DNA of 64,000 nt from Hofstenia miamia (GCA_004352715.1 SCFE01000012.1:2164795-2228794), one strand, 5' to 3'; counted from the first letter of the stretch, positions 22,803-35,527 are shown. Numbers and translations: made by a program. The notes: generated from the sequence alone by a model not told the origin.

Positions 22803-23441
22803 ATGTTAATGTTTAACGGTGAGCGGTTTCTTGCAAAAACTAAATCCCCAGATGATACACCATTTCTTAAATATTCACAAGGACACATTATTGAAGTGGT
22901 AAGTGAATCTGCAGAATATGTTCTATGCAGAAATATCAACACTAATTCTAAAGAACGACTCCCTGCCATTGTCTTAAAGGATCTCAACCGCTTCGAGATC
23001 CATCATATCCCTTCAGCCACTGATAGAGTTTCCTCAAATTCGAATGAGGCATCAGAGGTGTGTTTATCTCGAAGCGAAAGTAATGAATTTTATAGAGTTA
23101 ACATCAACTGTAATGTTGAAGAATCACATTCTTCCAACGTTTTACGTGATCACGATGCCAATCATAGCGAAAATGAGTCATTTTCTACCTCCACAACTGA
23201 TTCGGATTCATCAAGTGCAAATAATGAAGCAGCGGGGGAGTCTTTATCTCGAAGCGGAAGTAATGAGTTTGATCAAAGCAACTATGATTTTGAAACTATT
23301 ACTATTCGCAGAACTAGCGATAATGATTGTTTTCTCATTTCTCTGAATTCTCGTCATCGAAATATACGCTTGCCTTTTGGAACAAGACTGCATTTTATAA
23401 ACAATACCTGTTGCCACATGGAAACACCGAAAAATTCCTAG
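22803..23441 (+). CDS. SH3/CABIT-like protein with Ser-rich linker
   Basis: A 212-residue open frame from ATG at 22803 to TAG. An upstream acceptor (ggcag at 22790-22794) keeps the frame open from 22795 in phase 1, so this may be a downstream exon instead of a single-exon gene. Residues about 1-62 resemble an SH3-like barrel: 'GERFLAK', 'FLKYSQGHIIEVV', 'YVLCRNINTNSKERLP', 'DLNRFEI'. Then comes a Ser/Asn/Glu-rich linker (about 66-160) with two copies of a 'NEA...LSRS-SNEF' motif exactly 60 residues apart. A second beta-rich stretch follows: 'ETITIRRTSDNDCFLISLNS'. The two folded parts mirror the frame at 7374, so the pair look like local paralogues. Adaptor-type role is inference; no enzyme motif is seen. 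Confidence 0.5.
   Translation: MLMFNGERFLAKTKSPDDTPFLKYSQGHIIEVVSESAEYVLCRNINTNSKERLPAIVLKDLNRFEIHHIPSATDRVSSNSNEASEVCLSRSESNEFYRVNINCNVEESHSSNVLRDHDANHSENESFSTSTTDSDSSSANNEAAGESLSRSGSNEFDQSNYDFETITIRRTSDNDCFLISLNSRHRNIRLPFGTRLHFINNTCCHMETPKNS
23063..23270 (+). repeat. Internal 180-bp-spaced repeat in the 22803 frame
   Basis: 'tttatctcgaagcgaaagta' (23063) and 'tttatctcgaagcggaagta' (23243) are 180 bp apart and differ at few positions, giving LSRSESNEF and LSRSGSNEF. The in-frame spacing suggests tandem duplication within the coding sequence. Confidence 0.75.
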
Positions 23442-24256
23442 CATATGGCAAGCAAATCAGTAGAACATTAGACTTTCTCCAACATGGGATTTCAATTTTC
23501 AATTTTAATTGTAATTTTTACTGAGAGTAGTTATAGTAGTTATAATATCCAATTTTTAGTAATTTCATGACTTTTTCAATGTACACCGTTAACAAATGTA
23601 TTTACTACTAAATAATTTCAAAGTTTTTTATATGACTTCTGAGCACCTACTGGTCAATTATTAATTTTTTAGTTTACATAACTTCTTTATGACTCCAATC
23701 ATTTTTATTGAAGTTTAAGGGAGCTTCATTTAAAAATACTCTTATATTTGCGAATATTTCACTTCCGATTAGAAAGCGTATTAGTAATGCTCTAACGAAC
23801 GTTTACTATTGTATGTATGCATTAATTTGCATAGCGTAGAGTAGCATTACATTGATTTTACCAATGCGCAAATCAAATCTTTCAAGAAATCATGAAGATA
23901 GTAGTTGCAATGTTGCTTGATTATGCATACCTTAACTTTCGCAATTTCGCAGGTTGACTTTGGTGAATTGGGCTGGATTGAATTTTGAAGATAAATAAGT
24001 GATAAGTTATTGTTTCTAAACCCGAAACCTGACTAAGCTATGCCGTTTTCTCCGAACCGAATTACATCATTTTTCATATTCCTCAGATAATTTTGAAAAA
24101 TGCATTTTAAGTTAACAACAAACGTATTGCAATAATAAGGTATTATTATAGTTTGCGATCTAGTATCGATTTTGGTTTCAAATAGATGTAGGAAAATTCC
24201 AGATTCCAAGTGTTTGGGTAAGGGGTTTAAGTCTATGTAAGTTTTGCGTATACTCA
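23442..24256. other. AT-rich intergenic sequence
   Basis: No gene supported. Confidence 0.45.
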
Positions 24257-24394
24257 AATATTAGTTGAGACTACTAATAGAATTAAGATTTATTGTTATC
24301 ACATGACAAAATTGAATTACTACTGAATATTAGTTGAGACTACTAATAGAATTAAGATTTATTGTTATCACATGACAAAATTGAATTACTACTG
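24257..24394. repeat. 69-bp perfect tandem duplication
   Basis: The unit beginning 'aatattagttgagactacta' and ending 'gaattactactg' occurs twice in a row (24257-24325, 24326-24394). Either a recent tandem duplication or an assembly artefact. Confidence 0.9.
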
Positions 24395-25000
24395 AAGTGT
24401 ATTATTGACAGATTTAGCATATATGCATCAATGCACGTTAAGTTTTCAAAATAGTTTCTAATATATATATTATTGATATACAATTAGCATGTTTAATAAA
24501 TGTTTGACGGAAAATATCTAAATTACTTTGATTTCAATTTTCTTTGATTAGAGGTTTGATAAATTGTCTGGTGGCATGTTTGACGGGGTTGATACAATGT
24601 CAAACATTCTTCAAACATTTTGTTTGCCAAATATTGGTCAAACAAATTTGATAATTTTCACCCCCTTTAGACCAAATACAGGAATAAGTATTACGTAATG
24701 ATGTCATATTGATGTTTATGTAATTGATTATGCACTGTTAGGCATAAAGGTTGTTATAAAATGTTATAAAATCATTATGCATTAGTTTTTGTGCTTTGAA
24801 GACCAAAATTTAGGATTTAGCCAATTTTCAAATTTTGGCATTTTTGGATTTTTTCTCCCAATGTAGATTTTTTGATCGGGTTTCCACGTAATAATAAGAA
24901 AAACAACCCATCTCCTGAAATAATCAACGATTATTAGACTTTTAGTTAATATTTATTTTGATAACCCAAAAAAACATAGTGGTCTAATAAATTTGCAGGG
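24395..25000. other. AT-rich intergenic sequence
   Basis: No gene supported. Around 24490-24650 'tgtttgac' and 'gtcaaaca' occur several times in both orientations, which may mark an old inverted-repeat element. Confidence 0.4.
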
Positions 25001-25002
25001 TA

Positions 25003-25006
<4 letters not shown>

Positions 25007-25035
<29 letters not shown>

Positions 25036-25208
25036 NNNNNNNNNNNNNNNNNNNNNNNNNNNNNNNNNNNNNNNNNNNNNNNNNNNNNNNNNNNNNNNNN
25101 NNNNNNNNNNNNNNNNNNNNNNNNNNNNNNNNNNNNNNNNNNNNNNNNNNNNNNNNNNNNNNNNNNNNNNNNNNNNNNNNNNNNNNNNNNNNNNNNNNNN
25201 NNNNNNNN

Positions 25209-25240
<32 letters not shown>
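25007..25240. repeat. (TA)n microsatellite with assembly gap
   Basis: (TA)n on both sides of the N-run 25036-25208. The true array length is unknown. Confidence 0.95.
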
Positions 25241-25247
<7 letters not shown>

Positions 25248-27961
25248 AATGTAAATGTTTGTACATGTAAATGTTTGTAATTTCCTATCATTTTGGAAAT
25301 GATTATATGGATTGAAGCGCTTTGAAGTTTAGGGGTTGCGTTAAGGAAACTTTTCGTTTTTCTGGGCAATTTTAAAATCATTCCTTCATCAATTGATGTT
25401 ATTAGAATAATTCAATTTTACATTTGATGTGGTGTTAATAATATTTCATAACGATGCTTCATTTGTTGTACTTGTGTAAAATTAAGAATGCAAGAAAATT
25501 TCGGTCTTGAATTTTTATTATTTAATAAACTATAAATTTAATGCTTTATATAAATGTGTTTTGACAAGGTATTTAAAAGAATAAATTGTAAAATAGATGA
25601 TTTGGTTTATTTAAAACAGAACTTTCATTTTTCGATGACCTTTAGTAAAGTCTTGCATTTGAAGAAAAATGTCTAAGTAAGAATGAAAAGTAATAAGTGA
25701 AATAAATATAGTTTTATTACTTTTTTATGAAATTAAAGGGTACCGAGTAATAAATTACTTTTTTAATGTATCGTAATCAACACTGGCAACCAGCATGCTG
25801 TTGGAACTCATAGTAACTTAGCAACTTAAAGGAGCGCAATATTTTGGAATAACTATTGAATTGTAGAAACTATAAATTTTATTTTAGGCCACCATTTCAT
25901 TAAGTGTTTTATTCGATTAAAGACGTATCTATTTTTTGGAGAAATCTTTAAGATCTTAACAGTTATTTTTAAGATAATTTTTTCAAAATCTTAGTTTACT
26001 TTTTGAAACAAAGAAACCCGAAAATGTAGTTGCAATCAAAAAACCATCGTATTTGCTGTTGTACATATATTTTGAATGTGTTTATCATTCTTTAGAAACA
26101 ATTTATTTTGTCATAATATCATTAAATATGGATAGAGAAGAAATACTATATTCTAGATGTTTGAGATCGTTTTTCATATATTGAGAACAAAAGGTTCTCT
26201 ATTTATTGTATTTATTGAATAATTTCTGGGGGAAATCGGTTTTCTTAAACGAAAAATCAACAAAAACACATACACGAATAACTGTCTGTATGAATGCTAG
26301 GGTCTCGCGGTTTTTATGCCAAGCCAGGGCTGATAAATAAAAATTACTTACGTAATTGTAGACAGTGTAAATGCTATAGCCGCTTACAACTTTGTCCAAA
26401 TGTGTTTAAAACGAGGGCATTTTATCCTCTACTACAGTTTGAGACATTAAGCCAATGATTGGGAATAGGTATTTTCCACCAGCTGCAATTATTTTCGGAA
26501 TTTTTCGCGATAACGTAACTGTTTTTACTTTATCATTCATTGGAAATTAAATAAGAAGACGTATTACGCGAGTAGGTTCTTATCAAATGATCTGCATGCT
26601 TCTATTTTGGTAAAAGAAACATAGATTTCTCGTAATTTAGCCTGCCGACTTTTTAATTATTATTTTTCGCTGCCAGCTGCATTCGCGAAATCGGTAGGGT
26701 AGCAGTTACTGATTGAACTATATTTTCCACATGCTTGATTATACGTATAAGTTATTTGGAATGTTGGGAACTCTGTAATAGTCTAGTGTAGTCTTTCGAA
26801 GTTAACAACTCTTTAGTGCAATATTTTATGTACTATGTCGAAATTTCTGTTATGAATCTACATTAAGATTATTGTTACATGAAATACGCATACATAGATA
26901 TATACAATAGGTTGTAGAAAATTCTTATAATCAATAATGCAATTCGATGAAATTGTTTTAGAATTATTATCCTCGAACAAATAATCGTACTACGTTCAGA
27001 GCTCGTATGCCCGGTCCGCGCTCGTAGTCTAGAAGCCGTGCCCGGAGACCCCAGGCAATAGTAATCTGTGCTTCAACCGTTCATTGATCAAACGGTGCCG
27101 GTTACTGTTTACCGATAAACAGTTTCTGATTAGACATAGGTTGACAGGTTAATTGAACCGTTTTATTATCGATTTAATTACTAAAAATAATATATTTTTT
27201 TAGGACATTATTAAGCAAAATTGCAGAAAACGAGCTTCTTTTTACAATTACAAATAGCTTTTCATTCAACAAGGCTGTCTATTATAATTCACGATTAATA
27301 ATTGCAAGTGATTGTATTTTTGAAAGGTATATTTCTGCACGCTATTTTTATGGAATTTCTAAATCGTATGGATTTCGAAATTGCAAATCATATTGCGTTT
27401 CTATTTTTTCAACTGAATACGTTTAGTTGTATTTCGATTGCATGCTTCTCTAAGTACGTCATATTCTTTCACTGTCTAAATTGGAATAATGTTGAAAAAT
27501 TTGTAGTTTTAAGAGAAGCGTTTATTAATAATTTTTTGTAAAAACTTAAAAAACGTACATTTCTTATTTTTGTTTATTCATACTATGCAAGGCAAGTATA
27601 AAATTTTGTTGCTATATCAAATAACATATATTTACAAAAATTGCTTCTATAAGAAATTAGTAATAATATATAAAAATATAATTTTGTCAACAAATTGTTT
27701 AACTTACGGTTTACATGTATTGAAAAATTTGACCAGCCACTAGCTAAACTGCGAGTGTTTAACTCAACTGGTTGCCGGTTACCAATAAAAATTTCTGATC
27801 GGCTGCAGCACTGATAGTGTTGTGCAGGTAGAGCATTTTTAATGCCGTTCGCCTGACAAACATACCTTATTGCTCGTACTCACCCGTACTCGAGAATATA
27901 ATTTTTTGCTATATTAAAAATTAAAAATTTTCAACAACATTTCAAATATAATTCACATTCA
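25241..27961. other. AT-rich intergenic sequence
   Basis: No gene supported. A GC-richer patch lies at 27000-27060. Related blocks near 27089-27132 and 27766-27800 share 'gccggtta' and 'tttctgat' and may be remnants of one repeat. Confidence 0.4.
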
Positions 27962-28161
27962 TTACCTCCGCCAAGGAGGTTATATTTTTGGTAGCGTTGG
28001 TTTGTTTGTTTGTTTTTTACGGAAAAAGTAATAGATGGATTGACCTCAAATTTTCACCAGAGGTGCGTCTCCGCCCAAGGAGGAATCCATTAAATTTTGG
28101 TGCTGATCCGGGGGACACAAGCTGCGTGGCGGAGGTCTGCGCTCTGCGAGTGCTTTTCTAG
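27962..28161 (+). repeat. Dispersed repeat with 'ctccgccaaggagg' head
   Basis: It starts 'acctccgccaaggaggttat', continues with a (gttt)n stretch and ends 'gcggaggtctgcgctctgc' then 'gagtgcttttctag'. It is far more GC-rich at its ends than the surroundings. From memory I know very similar dispersed sequences in several distant aquatic animals; this could not be checked here. It has no coding capacity. Confidence 0.55.
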
Positions 28162-29479
28162 TTATATATGTTATGAAGAAACTTCCGAATAATGGAATAT
28201 TGACACAACTATGTGTAAATTTGTTATATAAATTATTCCTGTATTTGAAGTTTATAAAAATATTAACTTTTTTCACTGAAAAATCCGATTTTTGCAGAAA
28301 CTTTCAAATTCTTCGCATACATTTTTTTCAGATAATAAAGCAGTCTAAAACCTAGGGCAGTACCGACTAGCTTAAATTGTTTTCATTTCTGTAAACTGAT
28401 CGCCTAAATAGCGTGATAGGAATTGATTTTAGAATGAACATGAAAGAAGAGGCGATTCTCTATCCTGTAGCGTTTTCAGATTTTAGATATCTTTGTTATT
28501 TAGTAAGTTATGAGCATTTAAAATATTTTTCGACGCTATTACACATTGTAGAGTTGTTTAATTTTTGAAAAAGATTTGAATTCTCTCCAAACCTAGTGTC
28601 AATGTAATTAGAAGGTTTTGAGCACCTGGAGGCAACAAAGAACTGTTTCTTGATATGTGAAAAGATACTCCAAACACATTGGGGCATGCCGTGCGCGGGG
28701 TCGAAGACTCTTCTCCATGTGGTGCTTTCAGATTGAGCATAAACAGTTTTTGAGTTATAAGCGTTTAAAATTTTTTATGGGATCATGAAAATTTTTCAAG
28801 CATCCACAGGCTGTTTAAGATTAAATTACGCATGCGGAATGAAAACGTAGCTGTAACCTATAATAATGGGTGAGTATGGACTGGCAAAACCGGTACCAGC
28901 GGGCAGTACACGTATCCACACATCACTACTGTGTAAACCATGTCTGTAAAGTTGAACACGGGGCAAAAAGGGAAAATGTCGGTTTGTGTTCATTGTGCTA
29001 TGCGGGTATTTTGATGTTTTTCAACATCTTAGTAATTTGGTCATCTTTTTATTTCTGATAAAATAGATTCAGTAGGTAATGCAATATTCTTATTAGCAAT
29101 TAGGAATATTCCATATATTAGAGGTGTATTTTCATGTTTTTCTATGGTAGGAAATGTTAATATTTATTGTGCTGTAGACGGGACAAACGATTATCATAAG
29201 TTTGTTGTTTTAGTGAGGTAAGAGACCACTCAAACAATGCCCAATTTTTTTGTAATGGTTTTATCCGGGCCTAGCTGGCAAAAAATACTTTTTGACTGGA
29301 TATTTGCAAAGAAATCAGCAGCTCAATTTCCACAACGCAAAGCGGATTAATCTGAATACAGTCCCCTGTAAAAGTATTTCTTCAAGCTAGAAAAATAAGG
29401 AAAAACCAAACTGATTCATGCATCGATATATACAACAAAAAACATCAGATATCAATATCATGTGTCATGTCATCAAGAT
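28162..29479. other. Intergenic sequence with degenerate repeats
   Basis: No gene supported. Two loosely related blocks (about 28450-28530 and 28685-28770) share 'tttcagatt' and 'agttat-agc-tttaaaat', suggesting copies of one old repeat. Confidence 0.35.
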
Positions 29480-29780
29480 TTCAATAAGGTCAGTACTTCG
29501 TTGTTTTATCATGAGCTTCCATCACGACTTGCATCGATCATTTGGGCACAGTAGTCCGGTGAGCTTCCATTGTCCAAACTTCCTTAATGATTGCGCACAA
29601 CTGTCCCATCGATGATGTGATGATGGCTTGCGGCCTATAACCGTTTTCTTCATGAAGCCCGCACATTTTCGATAGGGTTTAGATCGTGCGAGTTACCCGG
29701 CCAGTTCGCAAGCAGCTCGGTGAAATCTCTTTAGAGCGCAATGAGATTATAATTCAATATAGCGTCAAACTACAGAATGG
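29480..29780 (-). pseudogene. Tc1-type transposase C-terminal fragment
   Basis: On the minus strand the region reads 'ELLANWPGNSHDLNPIENV', the Tc1 family signature around the third catalytic residue (WP..S.DLNPIEN). It is followed in a shifted frame by 'MKKTVIGRKPS'. The upstream half is unrecognisable and stops and frameshifts are present, so it is an inactive remnant. Confidence 0.6.
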
Positions 29781-30328
29781 GATAACCCAGTGCATTAAAT
29801 TTATTTAGATAGGTACGCCTACATTACCAATAATATTCTTTGCAATCATTTATATAATACGAGCCAATGGTTTTTCTAGTTTGAACAAATGCTTTTGGGT
29901 GGGGGCTGTTTCATAATTTAGTGGGATGTACGTAACTAGATTTTTGACTTCTTGAATGCTTCAATTTGAGAATATAAATTTGAACAATTGCGAACTTACA
30001 ATATACTTTTTGCGTGTCCAACGGATCCGGTATGATAATTGACATTAATTTTTAGTTATGTTCCGTTCTTGTCCCAGACAAAGAACAAAAAATCTGTCCT
30101 TCACAAAGTATAGTCTTTGATACTTGATAATCACGAAATTTTGTAAGCGTCCAATGTTAGTGGCTCCTTGTGCCCCACTTTACCCTCTTATACAGCATTA
30201 CGCATTATAATAGGTGATTTTTCAATTTAGTTTTTGCTATACTTTTTAATTAATTACATATTTTTCTTTGTTAACAGTCACATCGACAGTTGTGTTTTTG
30301 TAGATTATAGTATTCACATTTTGTGCCG
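29781..30328. other. Upstream region of EDEM2
   Basis: Presumed promoter and 5' UTR. I see no clear TATA box or ER-stress element, and the transcription start cannot be placed. Confidence 0.4.
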
Positions 30329-30510
30329 ATGCAGGTGATACTTCTCATTGGTAGTATTCTTTCAGTTAGTTGTCTCACTTGGAACGAACCAGAACTTGAG
30401 AAATGGCGAAAGAAGGCCGAGAGTATGTTTTACATGGCCTACTCAAACTACCTCGAACATGCATATCCAAAGGATGAACTAAAACCTATTTCAGGAACTG
30501 GACATAACAC
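30329..30510 (+). CDS. EDEM2: EDEM2 exon 1: signal peptide and GH47 start
   Basis: ATG at 30329 begins a signal peptide with core 'VILLIGSILSVSCL'; cleavage probably follows near residue 16. The mature part 'AESMFYMAYSNYLEHAYPKD' and 'GHNT' match the EDEM N-terminal block. The upstream in-frame GTG at 30323 is not a eukaryotic start. Donor gtaggc at 30511; the exon ends in phase 2 and joins exon 2 to give 'GHNTYGG', as the family requires. Confidence 0.92.
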
Positions 30511-33500
30511 GTAGGCTTTTCATTAATCGGTTAACTATTTCACTACATGGGATTTTGAGACAGTATGGATGAGAAATCTAAAACAGTTAAAAATTTCTTT
30601 TAATTATATTTGTTCTTTTTCACATTTATATAATATATGTTTGCACTAAACTTTTCATTTATTTCTTGATTTGTTGTTAAAAAGCTCAAAGTTATTTTTA
30701 GGCAAACCATGTAAATAACTTTTGAGGATGTTATTGATTACTATTGTTATATATAATGAGTCAAACATTATTATTAAGTGCTAGATACACTTGAGTAAAC
30801 GAATTTTGATTGAACGGTCTAATTTGGACGACTTCAAGATTAAAGTCATTATTTATGATTTATATAATTACAAGAACGAATCATGTCTATAAATAACACG
30901 CTATTTGTATTGTAGTTTACTAGTCGTTATTCTTAGCTAAATTCAAGGGCAATTCACACTTTTGAAGTGCTAGTAGTTCTCAAAAATCTTTTAAATTTGG
31001 CGGAAACATTTTTATGACCTCTCGTGGAATTACTCCTAACAATAGAAAGAATTGAAGTTTATTAATTTGCGTCACTTTTACTTACAATACTTGTAGACTA
31101 AACTTACAACCGTGTTAGCATAATCGTAGAAATGTCGCATTGTACTTTTATAGAAACACGCCTTTAAGTTTAGTTAACGGCACTTAACTATTTTGTCGCC
31201 ATTTTTTGAAAATTTCAAGCATGCGTTTGATATGCCTCATTGCGCGTCTCGTTCTTAGTCATTCTAAGACAAAGAATTAAAATGCGTGGTTTGCAGTTTG
31301 TAAATGGCTACTGTAAATAACTTTAGTAATGGGCGTGAAATGTGACAATACTTCATGTTTACATTTTTTTTCTCAACGGAAATAACATAAGTATATAATT
31401 GAAATTTCTAAATTTAATAACAATCTTACATTTTTAGAACAGGTGGAGATAAATATTTCTAATAAAATTTAAAAATTACTTCATTTCTCTATTTGGACTT
31501 AGTTTTAGAAGGGGCTGCTAAGCAGGAGCTTGATTTTTTAAAATAGAATGCATAGAAATGGTGTTAATAAATTTAGTTGTGTAGATTTTTTAAAATATGA
31601 AAATTGGGGGGGGGGGGGNNNNNNNNNNNNNNNNNNNNNNNNNNNNNNNNNNNNNNNNNNNNNNNNNNNNNNNNNNNNNNNNNNNNNNNNNNNNNNNNNN
31701 NNNNNNNNNNNNNNNNNNNNNNNNNNNNNNNNNNNNNNNNNNNNGGTGCAGCGTATTGGATTGGGGGGGGGTGCAGTGTATTCTGATACTGATATGTGTA
31801 TGTGTGTTGTATTTTATTTGGCCCTATTTGATACCTGCAAAGATCTACTTTTGGACAACCTTTAGGCCGGAAGAGTACCTTTCTTTAGCCTCGCTCTTTA
31901 TTGTTAATAAGCTAGTTCAATTGGGATTTAATTTTAAAAAATGCACCAGACATTAATTTAATAAAAAGGAGATTTTTTGAAATAGTCGTTATTGGGTTGT
32001 AAAAATTTAAAATAATAGATATCATTTTCAAAAACATTAAAATAAAACATTTGGAGGTATGTAATCGTTTCTCCTCACAAGTAAGAATCTTGGTCACTCC
32101 ATGACTTAATCAACAATTGATGTCGTTCTCATTTTTAATTGCAATAAATGCTTCTTTGAACAGTGGTTCAAATGTTCGTGTTAAAACCAGAAACACTGGC
32201 CACAGTCTGCCTTGATATGAAATCGTTAGCGGTGTGAGAATCAAGTGTATTATTGAATGAAGTTTTTCTAACATGCTCATATCATGCTGTGAGATTGCTA
32301 TTAATTGATGTATGATTCATTTTCTTTACACTTCAATGAGCACATCAGTATTGTTAGTCATTGAGAAAGCGTGGGTTTAGATTCACTCCCGAATGCCTTC
32401 CTCGTAATTTTCAATTAATCATCCGAGGCAATACTTATGAGTAATTTCAAATTTCATATATTTTGCTTCTTTCATCGTGTTTGTCTTGTGTAACATGCCT
32501 AAATAAGCCCAGTCAAGGTAATCAATTAGACGAAATTATAGCAGTTATATGGGAAGTGGAGCGGAACGAAGTATTGGTAGGCCTGTTCGATAATCAAATT
32601 GCAAGAGTCAAACAATTATTAACCTGTTCCGTCAATTATCAATATCAAACAATTATCTGGACGAATATTGATAACTAAAAACCTTTTTCAAACACGTTTT
32701 CCAAAGAAATATCAAAGACAGAAGCTAAACACATATATAAGCCCTAATTTATAGCAAATGCGTAGAAACACTAAATCCTTTGATTCAAGGGCTTAGTTTT
32801 AGGCTTAGGGTTTAGCCTTAGTAACTTTTTGCTAACTGTGTTTCCGACTACTATTGGTTCAAATGAACCTAACCTTACACAATGGAAGTGTTGAGAGTAT
32901 TGTAAGCAATCAATCCATTATCCATTTCTAAATGCTAGGTCAATTGTCAATTAACAATCAATTAATGTAATAGAACTGTACTTTAAAATTATTAACAAGG
33001 GGAGGGGGCTCTAATCTTGAGTACTGTATTTTGACCAAATTTAATTTTCTCAAAAATATAATCCAACATCCGAACCCGACTAATTTAACGAGTTAGACTG
33101 CGTCCCACCCCCTCCCCCTCGAGGGGCTACGTATTGGGCAAAACAGTTAATACCACTAAAAATGCCCTTTATCATTATTAACCATGATTTCTTTTAAAAA
33201 ATATATTTGTGTGCTAATTGCAAAGTGTAAAAATTAAAGTGTAAAATATTAAATATTGTTATGATTAGTGAGTCGCCTTTGGAGTGAATATTATGTGAAG
33301 GCAGCAGTTAAAATTGCATTGAAACTTTTCTGAATAAGTTTATGCTATCTATTGAATAAAGTACATTTTGATAATCAATGTCGATACATTTTTACCACTT
33401 TTTTAGCTATATCTGAAATTACTTTGGAATTACAAAGAACATAGAAAAATATAGAGTGGGGGTCACATGCATTTCGTAAAAAAGTTTTTTATTCATTGAA

Positions 33501-33987
33501 TTTCAGAAATAACCAAAAATCACTAGGAAATATTGCATACTGTGCATGCAGCAGATCGGCTTTTTTTAAATATGATTCATTCTGCTCCACCTTACCCTAG
33601 TGTTATTGAAATGTGAATTTGTCGAATCGAATATCTTCAGTTACGGCTACTTGGAATTTTTCGTTGTAAACTTTTCTATCTGCTAATGGTTTACAGTTTT
33701 ATGTTGATCCATTTTGAAAAATTGACGTTTCAATAAACATTTTCTACTTTCAAAATTGCATACAGTATTTGATTTCTGATTGTAATCCGAGTTACTACTT
33801 GTATGGTGACAAAATCTGAGCTTCTGACTGCTTTAATATCATTACTTTTTAAAGCAATCTACTGTGGTGAATAGAGCAAAAAATATCAGTTTAGACCTAG
33901 TGTTCTGTGTTCGCTCTTATTATTAAAAATATTGCGATTTTTCTCAAGATTATCTGTCCGATAATTGTTTTAGCAATGTTTTATTAG
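30511..33987 (+). other. EDEM2 intron 1
   Basis: Non-coding. Contains the poly-G-flanked gap 31619-31744, a repeat-like stretch near 32560-32680 rich in 'caattat', and little else recognisable. Confidence 0.7.
31619..31744. other. Assembly gap at poly-G
   Basis: N-run entered from a poly-G tract, with another poly-G tract shortly after it (31763-31771). The G run probably stopped sequencing. Confidence 0.95.
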
Positions 33988-34189
33988 GTACGGTGGTGTT
34001 CGTCTTTCATTGGTTGATGCGCTCGATACCCTGGCGGTTCTTGGAAATGCCAGTGAATTTAGAAGAATAGCCAAGGAGGTTGAATCTACTTTAAGTTTTG
34101 ACGCAGACATAAATGTGTCTGTTTTTGAAACTAATATAAGAATTGTTGGAGGCCTTATTTCAGCACATCTTCTTTATAAACGCATGGGG
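33988..34189 (+). CDS. EDEM2: EDEM2 exon 2: first catalytic Glu
   Basis: Acceptor ttattag at 33981-33987, donor gtaata at 34190. It encodes '[20 protein letters not shown]' (the EDEM/GH47 substrate-cleft helix) and '[19 protein letters not shown]', whose Glu corresponds to the general acid position (E117 in human EDEM2). N-glycosylation sequons NAS and NVS are present. Phase 2 in, phase 0 out. Confidence 0.95.
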
Positions 34190-34373
34190 GTAATACCTTT
34201 CTATTTTTACACTTATTAATTGTAATGGTATGGTCGTATACCAAACGAATAAATTCGAATCATGATTAAAAAATATTCGTTTGTTTATTAAAAAACTACG
34301 TAATTACTCGCATTGTTTTAGGACTTGTAAAGAAACTGATTCTGAAATATTTACTCAATGTTCATTCGTTTAG

Positions 34374-34698
34374 ATGCACCCATTGCCTCAAGGATGGCCA
34401 TGTGCTGGCCCTTTGCTCGACAAAGCGTTAGATATTGGTAATATCCTATTATCAGCATTTAATACACCAACAGGGTTGCCTTATGGCACTGTGAATCTTA
34501 GATCACGTAGGGTGCCCCCAAAAGAAACCCCGGTGACTTGCACGGCTTGCGCTGGTACCTACCTTGTAGAATTCATTACGCTGTCAAGACTGAGTGGTGA
34601 TACGCGCTTTGAGGAAGCTGCTAAACGCGCCGTCAATGCACTTTGGCGCTCCCGTTCTTCGATCGATCTTGTGGGAAATCACATTAACATTTCATCAG
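34374..34698 (+). CDS. EDEM2: EDEM2 exon 3: GH47 barrel core
   Basis: Acceptor gtttag at 34368-34373, donor gttatt at 34699. It encodes 'NTPTGLPYGTVNL', 'ETPVTCTACAGTYLVEF', 'LSRLSGDTRFEEAA' and 'DLVGNHINISSG', in the order found in EDEM2. The exon leaves one base (g), completed by exon 4 to Gly. The frame continues some 65 bases into the intron before a stop, but that part is not conserved. Confidence 0.95.
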
Positions 34699-35527
34699 GT
34701 TATTTTTTCCTTGAGGTATTTGTGAAATATACGTGTAATTTTTTTCAAATGAATAGAACGCCTTAAATTTTCTATAGTATATTTAGTTGTACAATTCTTT
34801 ATGTAACTGTTGAGGCTAAAGAACAGAATATATGAAAAGAATGGCTTTTAGGGAGTTATAACTCAAGTAATGTTATAATAAGTTGACGGATGTTTGACTG
34901 GTTTAATGTTATAGTCCAACGTTCCCAAATGGGAACATGATTAGAACATACTAAAATACAAGTCATTCTTTTAACGTTTGCTGTTATAAAAACATTTTAA
35001 GTATATGTTGTGGAGCAGTAGATATGCCCAAAAAACTGAGGCCGAACCGAGAGAAAAAATGGAAACCGAGTTTTCAGTTTTTAGCAGAAATAATTGCCTA
35101 GGATGCTATTTCCCAGAAACGATGCAATATTCTTGGAACAAACGCCAAAATCCTTGCCAATTTGAATTGTAATTGTGTTTACATAATTAATAGCTTAACA
35201 AAATGTTTTGAAAATGTAATTTAGAAAGCTATATTTTCTTGAATAACGATTTCTAATACCGATAGTAGTTGCTAAACAAAAGCGACACCGAAGCCACAGT
35301 TTTGAGGTGTAAAAAAACCGGGCTCTGTTTTTGGAGCACTATAGAGCAATGCAGTGAAGCGAAACGTTTGTGGATGAACTGTCCTAATGGTCAAATATTT
35401 ACTCATATGCCATTTCCTGATTTTTATAAATTAATGTCTTTTACAAATTATTTATTCAAATAATGTATATTTGAATTTTAATTCTTTTGTATATTGCTGG
35501 ATAAGCATTTTTTATAAGTTTGAAATT

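Noticed and set aside
22751-22987. Minus-strand frame of 78 codons
   Set aside because: Shadow of the 22803 frame; no motif.
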